From: Conidiobolus incongruus B7586
Taxonomy: Eukaryota; Entomophthoromycota; Entomophthoromycetes; Entomophthorales; Conidiobolaceae
NCBI GenBank assembly: GCA_000697335.1
Contig: JNEM01012051.1
Coordinates: 1-36,641, forward strand
DNA length: 36,641 bases
Direction of reading: 5' to 3'
Part shown: positions 34,200 through 36,641 of the stretch, piece after piece
Position numbering within the stretch: position 1 is the stretch's first letter
Layout: each line of letters opens with the position of its first letter
Position numbers and translations under genes: made by a program
Notes under the pieces: model-generated
Database searches by the model: none
Seen by the model: the letters and a program-made list of their open reading frames with translations, nothing else
Told to the model about the DNA's origin: nothing

Positions 34200-35227
34200 C
34201 ATTTTTATTTATATTACAATTTTTATCGTGAATTCAATCATTTCAATAGGATTGTTTGATTTGATTATTAAAATCAATAATTTCAAATTTTTGATATTAA
34301 CTATTTTATTTTAATGATCACTATAATTATATTGCATTATTAGTTTCAATTTATAAATTTATTAACTAAAAAATTAATTATTACCTAGATTTTATGTAAT
34401 AGTTGGAATATGATACTATATTCCTTATGTAATAATAGAATTTTGGATAATAACTATCTAATTCAATATTTTGTTGATAGACAAATAAATTTAAATAGTG
34501 ACAATATTATCAATAAACTAGCGACTAAATTCAATCATTAGATGATCTACCAATATACAAGATACCTATTTCTTTAAAATTTGTCCTATTATAACTTTGA
34601 ATTTTATAATACTACGTTGTTATAAAAATTAATATAACTTTGATTACACATAGTATCCAAAATATTTAATTTTCATTAATATTGGCATCAATAATTTTTG
34701 AAGGTGATTATATAATATATATTGCAATAATAACTTTCAATTTTTTTGATCAATGACTATTGAAAAAAAATGATTTGACTAATAAACAAATTGTAAATAA
34801 TTACAAAATAGAATTATCCTAACCCCATTATTAGAGTATTTTAATCATATTTCATTCCATATTTGGTGAAAATTTATTAAATTAAAGCATTTATACAAAT
34901 GCAGGGATTTCCGAAATTTTATTCAAAATCACTTAAATAACTAAATAAGTTTGATAATCATTTCGGATTTGATTTAACAGAATAAAACTGGGTACATTAC
35001 ATTTTTTATTCAAAAAATTTAATAATTTATTTAATACAAAGTTTTAATAGATTTTATTTTTTTAAAAGTAACTTACGTGTACAATGAATAAAATATCCGA
35101 AATACAATGTGTAAGTATAGTCTCTGCAGGGACGAAATAAACACAAAAATTTAATTTACGTAATTGAATGACGAATATGTGATTACCCCCACTTGAAACA
35201 TTACATAACAAATTATTACAAACTTAA
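34200..35227. other. AT-rich intergenic DNA, no firm gene
   Basis: Mostly AT-rich. Near its end an 18-codon frame at 35082-35138 (MNKISEIQC...) contains a strong donor-like GTAAGTAT. It could be a tiny first exon or an upstream ORF, but no acceptor joins it convincingly to the downstream ORF. Confidence 0.45.
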
Positions 35228-35235
35228 TATAAATA
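35228..35235 (+). promoter_or_regulatory. TATA box ahead of the 52-codon ORF
   Basis: TATAAATA stands 65 bp before the ATG at 35300, with the GC-richer ACTCACTATTCAGTCGC after it, a normal core-promoter layout. In this AT-rich DNA such motifs also arise by chance. Confidence 0.35.
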
Positions 35236-35299
35236 CTCACTATTCAGTCGCTAAAATTAATAAAATACTCTAGTGATAGATTAAAATATTTTATTTATA

Positions 35300-35458
35300 A
35301 TGTACTGTTATTTCCATCCATTCCCTCATCCCAGTGTTCACCCTACTTTATATTCTAATATTGATAGCTCCGAGAATAGGAAGTGGAAATTTTCGTTATC
35401 TGCGCGTCGTTTGTTCCATTGGAGATCTTCGTATTCCTATCGTAAATTGAGCTCTTAA
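35300..35458 (+). CDS. Candidate small protein, 52 aa, unknown function
   Basis: The frame MYCYFHPFPHPSVHPTLYSN...SSYSYRKLSS is much GC-richer than its surroundings and has varied codons. The N-terminal half is rich in His, Pro and Tyr (HPFPHPSVHP). The C-terminal half is strongly basic with aromatic residues (KWKFSLSARRLFHW). There is no signal peptide or membrane span and I recognise no family. A TATA box lies 65 bp upstream. A second frame over the same bases is also open for about 38 codons, so chance openness of a GC-rich patch cannot be excluded. Confidence 0.38.
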   Translation: MYCYFHPFPHPSVHPTLYSNIDSSENRKWKFSLSARRLFHWRSSYSYRKLSS

Positions 35459-36641
35459 TAGTTTATGCCATTTTAAAAGCTAGAGACACTTATTCCATAT
35501 TGAGTTCATTATTTATATAAGGAATTGATAGATTTTTATTTTTATGTGAATAAATTCATAGAATGCTATAATTTATGATGCTATATATGGCTGATTTTTC
35601 AATTATTATAGTATGTATTATTTTTGATTATATTTTAAATTAATTTTCTCAGTTTATGTTGTATCACATAAGAGTTTTAATATTGGTGAAATAATTAGAA
35701 AGAGACAAAATTGAATATAAAATGAAAATAATTTTCTGATCCAAATTTCATTGTTTTTGGTATTCTCATTTTAACCCTTTAGGTACAGCATGAACATGGG
35801 GTATTATTATCCCATGATTATCATTTATTTATTGGTAGATAGCTTAATTAGTGTTAGTCATTGGATGAACGTGATCTTTTTATGATTGGTTAGAGGGTTT
35901 TGGGATAATTAGATCCTATCTTTATATCATTAAGGTTTTTTATAAATATAATGTACTTTTTAATTATTAAGTATATTTTTAATATTTATAATATCTTAAC
36001 AATGGTTTATTATATCAATAATTGATTGAAAATACTATTGAGAATGTCAAAATATCAAATATCATATAATCATTATATTACAATTAATAATAATCAATTA
36101 TTAGAAAATATTAAATACTAGAATATTATTCATAAAATTTCCTTATAAAATTGATCTATATTATTAAGAATTTGGTAATAATATTATTTTTGGTGAAATA
36201 TATTATATTGAATAATATAAAAGGTTTCCAAACTTATTATTTAAAATAAATAAATTTTTAAAATATCCATAAATTAAATAAATTTTATTTTAGTAATATC
36301 AATAATTTAATAATTAATTATAATAAGTTATCTTAATATATTTTAAAATCTTAAACTATATAAGCATATATTAATATATATTAAATTATCTTAAATATAT
36401 ATTCATTATTTAAATTAAGTTTTTATTATATATAAAAAACTGTATATTAAATTTATTTAATCTTTTTATAATTAAATTAATATTCAATAATGCTAGGCCT
36501 TAAGTTAATTATTATATTAAAATTATTAAAATTAAATTTAATATATTTATAACCTTAAAAGTCACAATATTATAAACAAAATTAAATTTAATCATAAACT
36601 ACTTAATTAAATAAACAATTTTATGAAGTTAAAAAATTTAA
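35459..36641. other. AT-rich DNA to the window end
   Basis: A 6-bp dyad (CATGGG, 10-nt spacer, CCCATG) lies at about 35794-35815 near a slightly GC-richer patch. From about 36000 the sequence becomes almost pure A/T, with long TATATTAA-type stretches like the interior of the Tc1-like relic's arms. This may be another eroded transposon, but no transposase fragment is readable. Confidence 0.45.

Overview
The window is eukaryotic and almost certainly fungal. Two proteins carry the fungus-specific Zn2Cys6 DNA-binding motif, introns are short (51-64 nt) with GT...TAG borders, and the DNA is extremely AT-rich and gene-poor. An early-diverging, AT-rich lineage such as an entomophthoralean (Conidiobolus-like) fungus fits best, but that placement is inference. 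No bacterial operon, CRISPR array or known defence or biosynthetic cluster is visible.

Layout. 1-1250: decayed mariner (DD34D) DNA transposon. 2.07-4.5 kb: three GC-richer islands in AT-rich DNA; the middle one (3754-4087) looks like a solo LTR, the other two are unidentified. 6430-8010: dead full-length copy of a Zn2Cys6 regulator, lying about 5 kb upstream of its intact paralogue (11395-13047, 550 aa). 13-17.6 kb: AT-rich DNA holding a small, better-preserved mariner fragment (15228-15323). 17.6-19.5 kb: decayed Tc1-like (DD34E) element with long terminal inverted repeats, whose stop codons mostly replace Trp or Gln codons, as C-to-T/G-to-A (RIP-like) mutation would produce. 20.3-22.3 kb, all on the minus strand: a spliced GNAT acetyltransferase, tRNA-Leu(AAG) and a small two-span membrane protein. 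25.9-27.0 kb: a Zn2Cys6 DNA-binding-domain gene that seems shortened, with a small divergent ORF beside it. 30.0-30.3 kb: a protein-like frame broken by one stop. 32.6 kb: tRNA-Trp(CCA). 33.3-34.2 kb: a five-exon gene for the ESCRT-III subunit Vps2/CHMP2. 35.3 kb: a 52-codon ORF behind a TATA box.

The recognisable genes (Vps2, GNAT enzyme, two tRNAs, two regulators) are unrelated housekeeping or regulatory genes spaced by kilobases of transposon-eroded DNA; nothing suggests one shared pathway. I did not find a convincing new multi-gene system. The points most worth following are the RIP-like decay of the DNA transposons, the near-identical ends of the mariner and Tc1 relics, the regulator duplication with one dead copy, and several short coding-like islands too small for routine gene calling.
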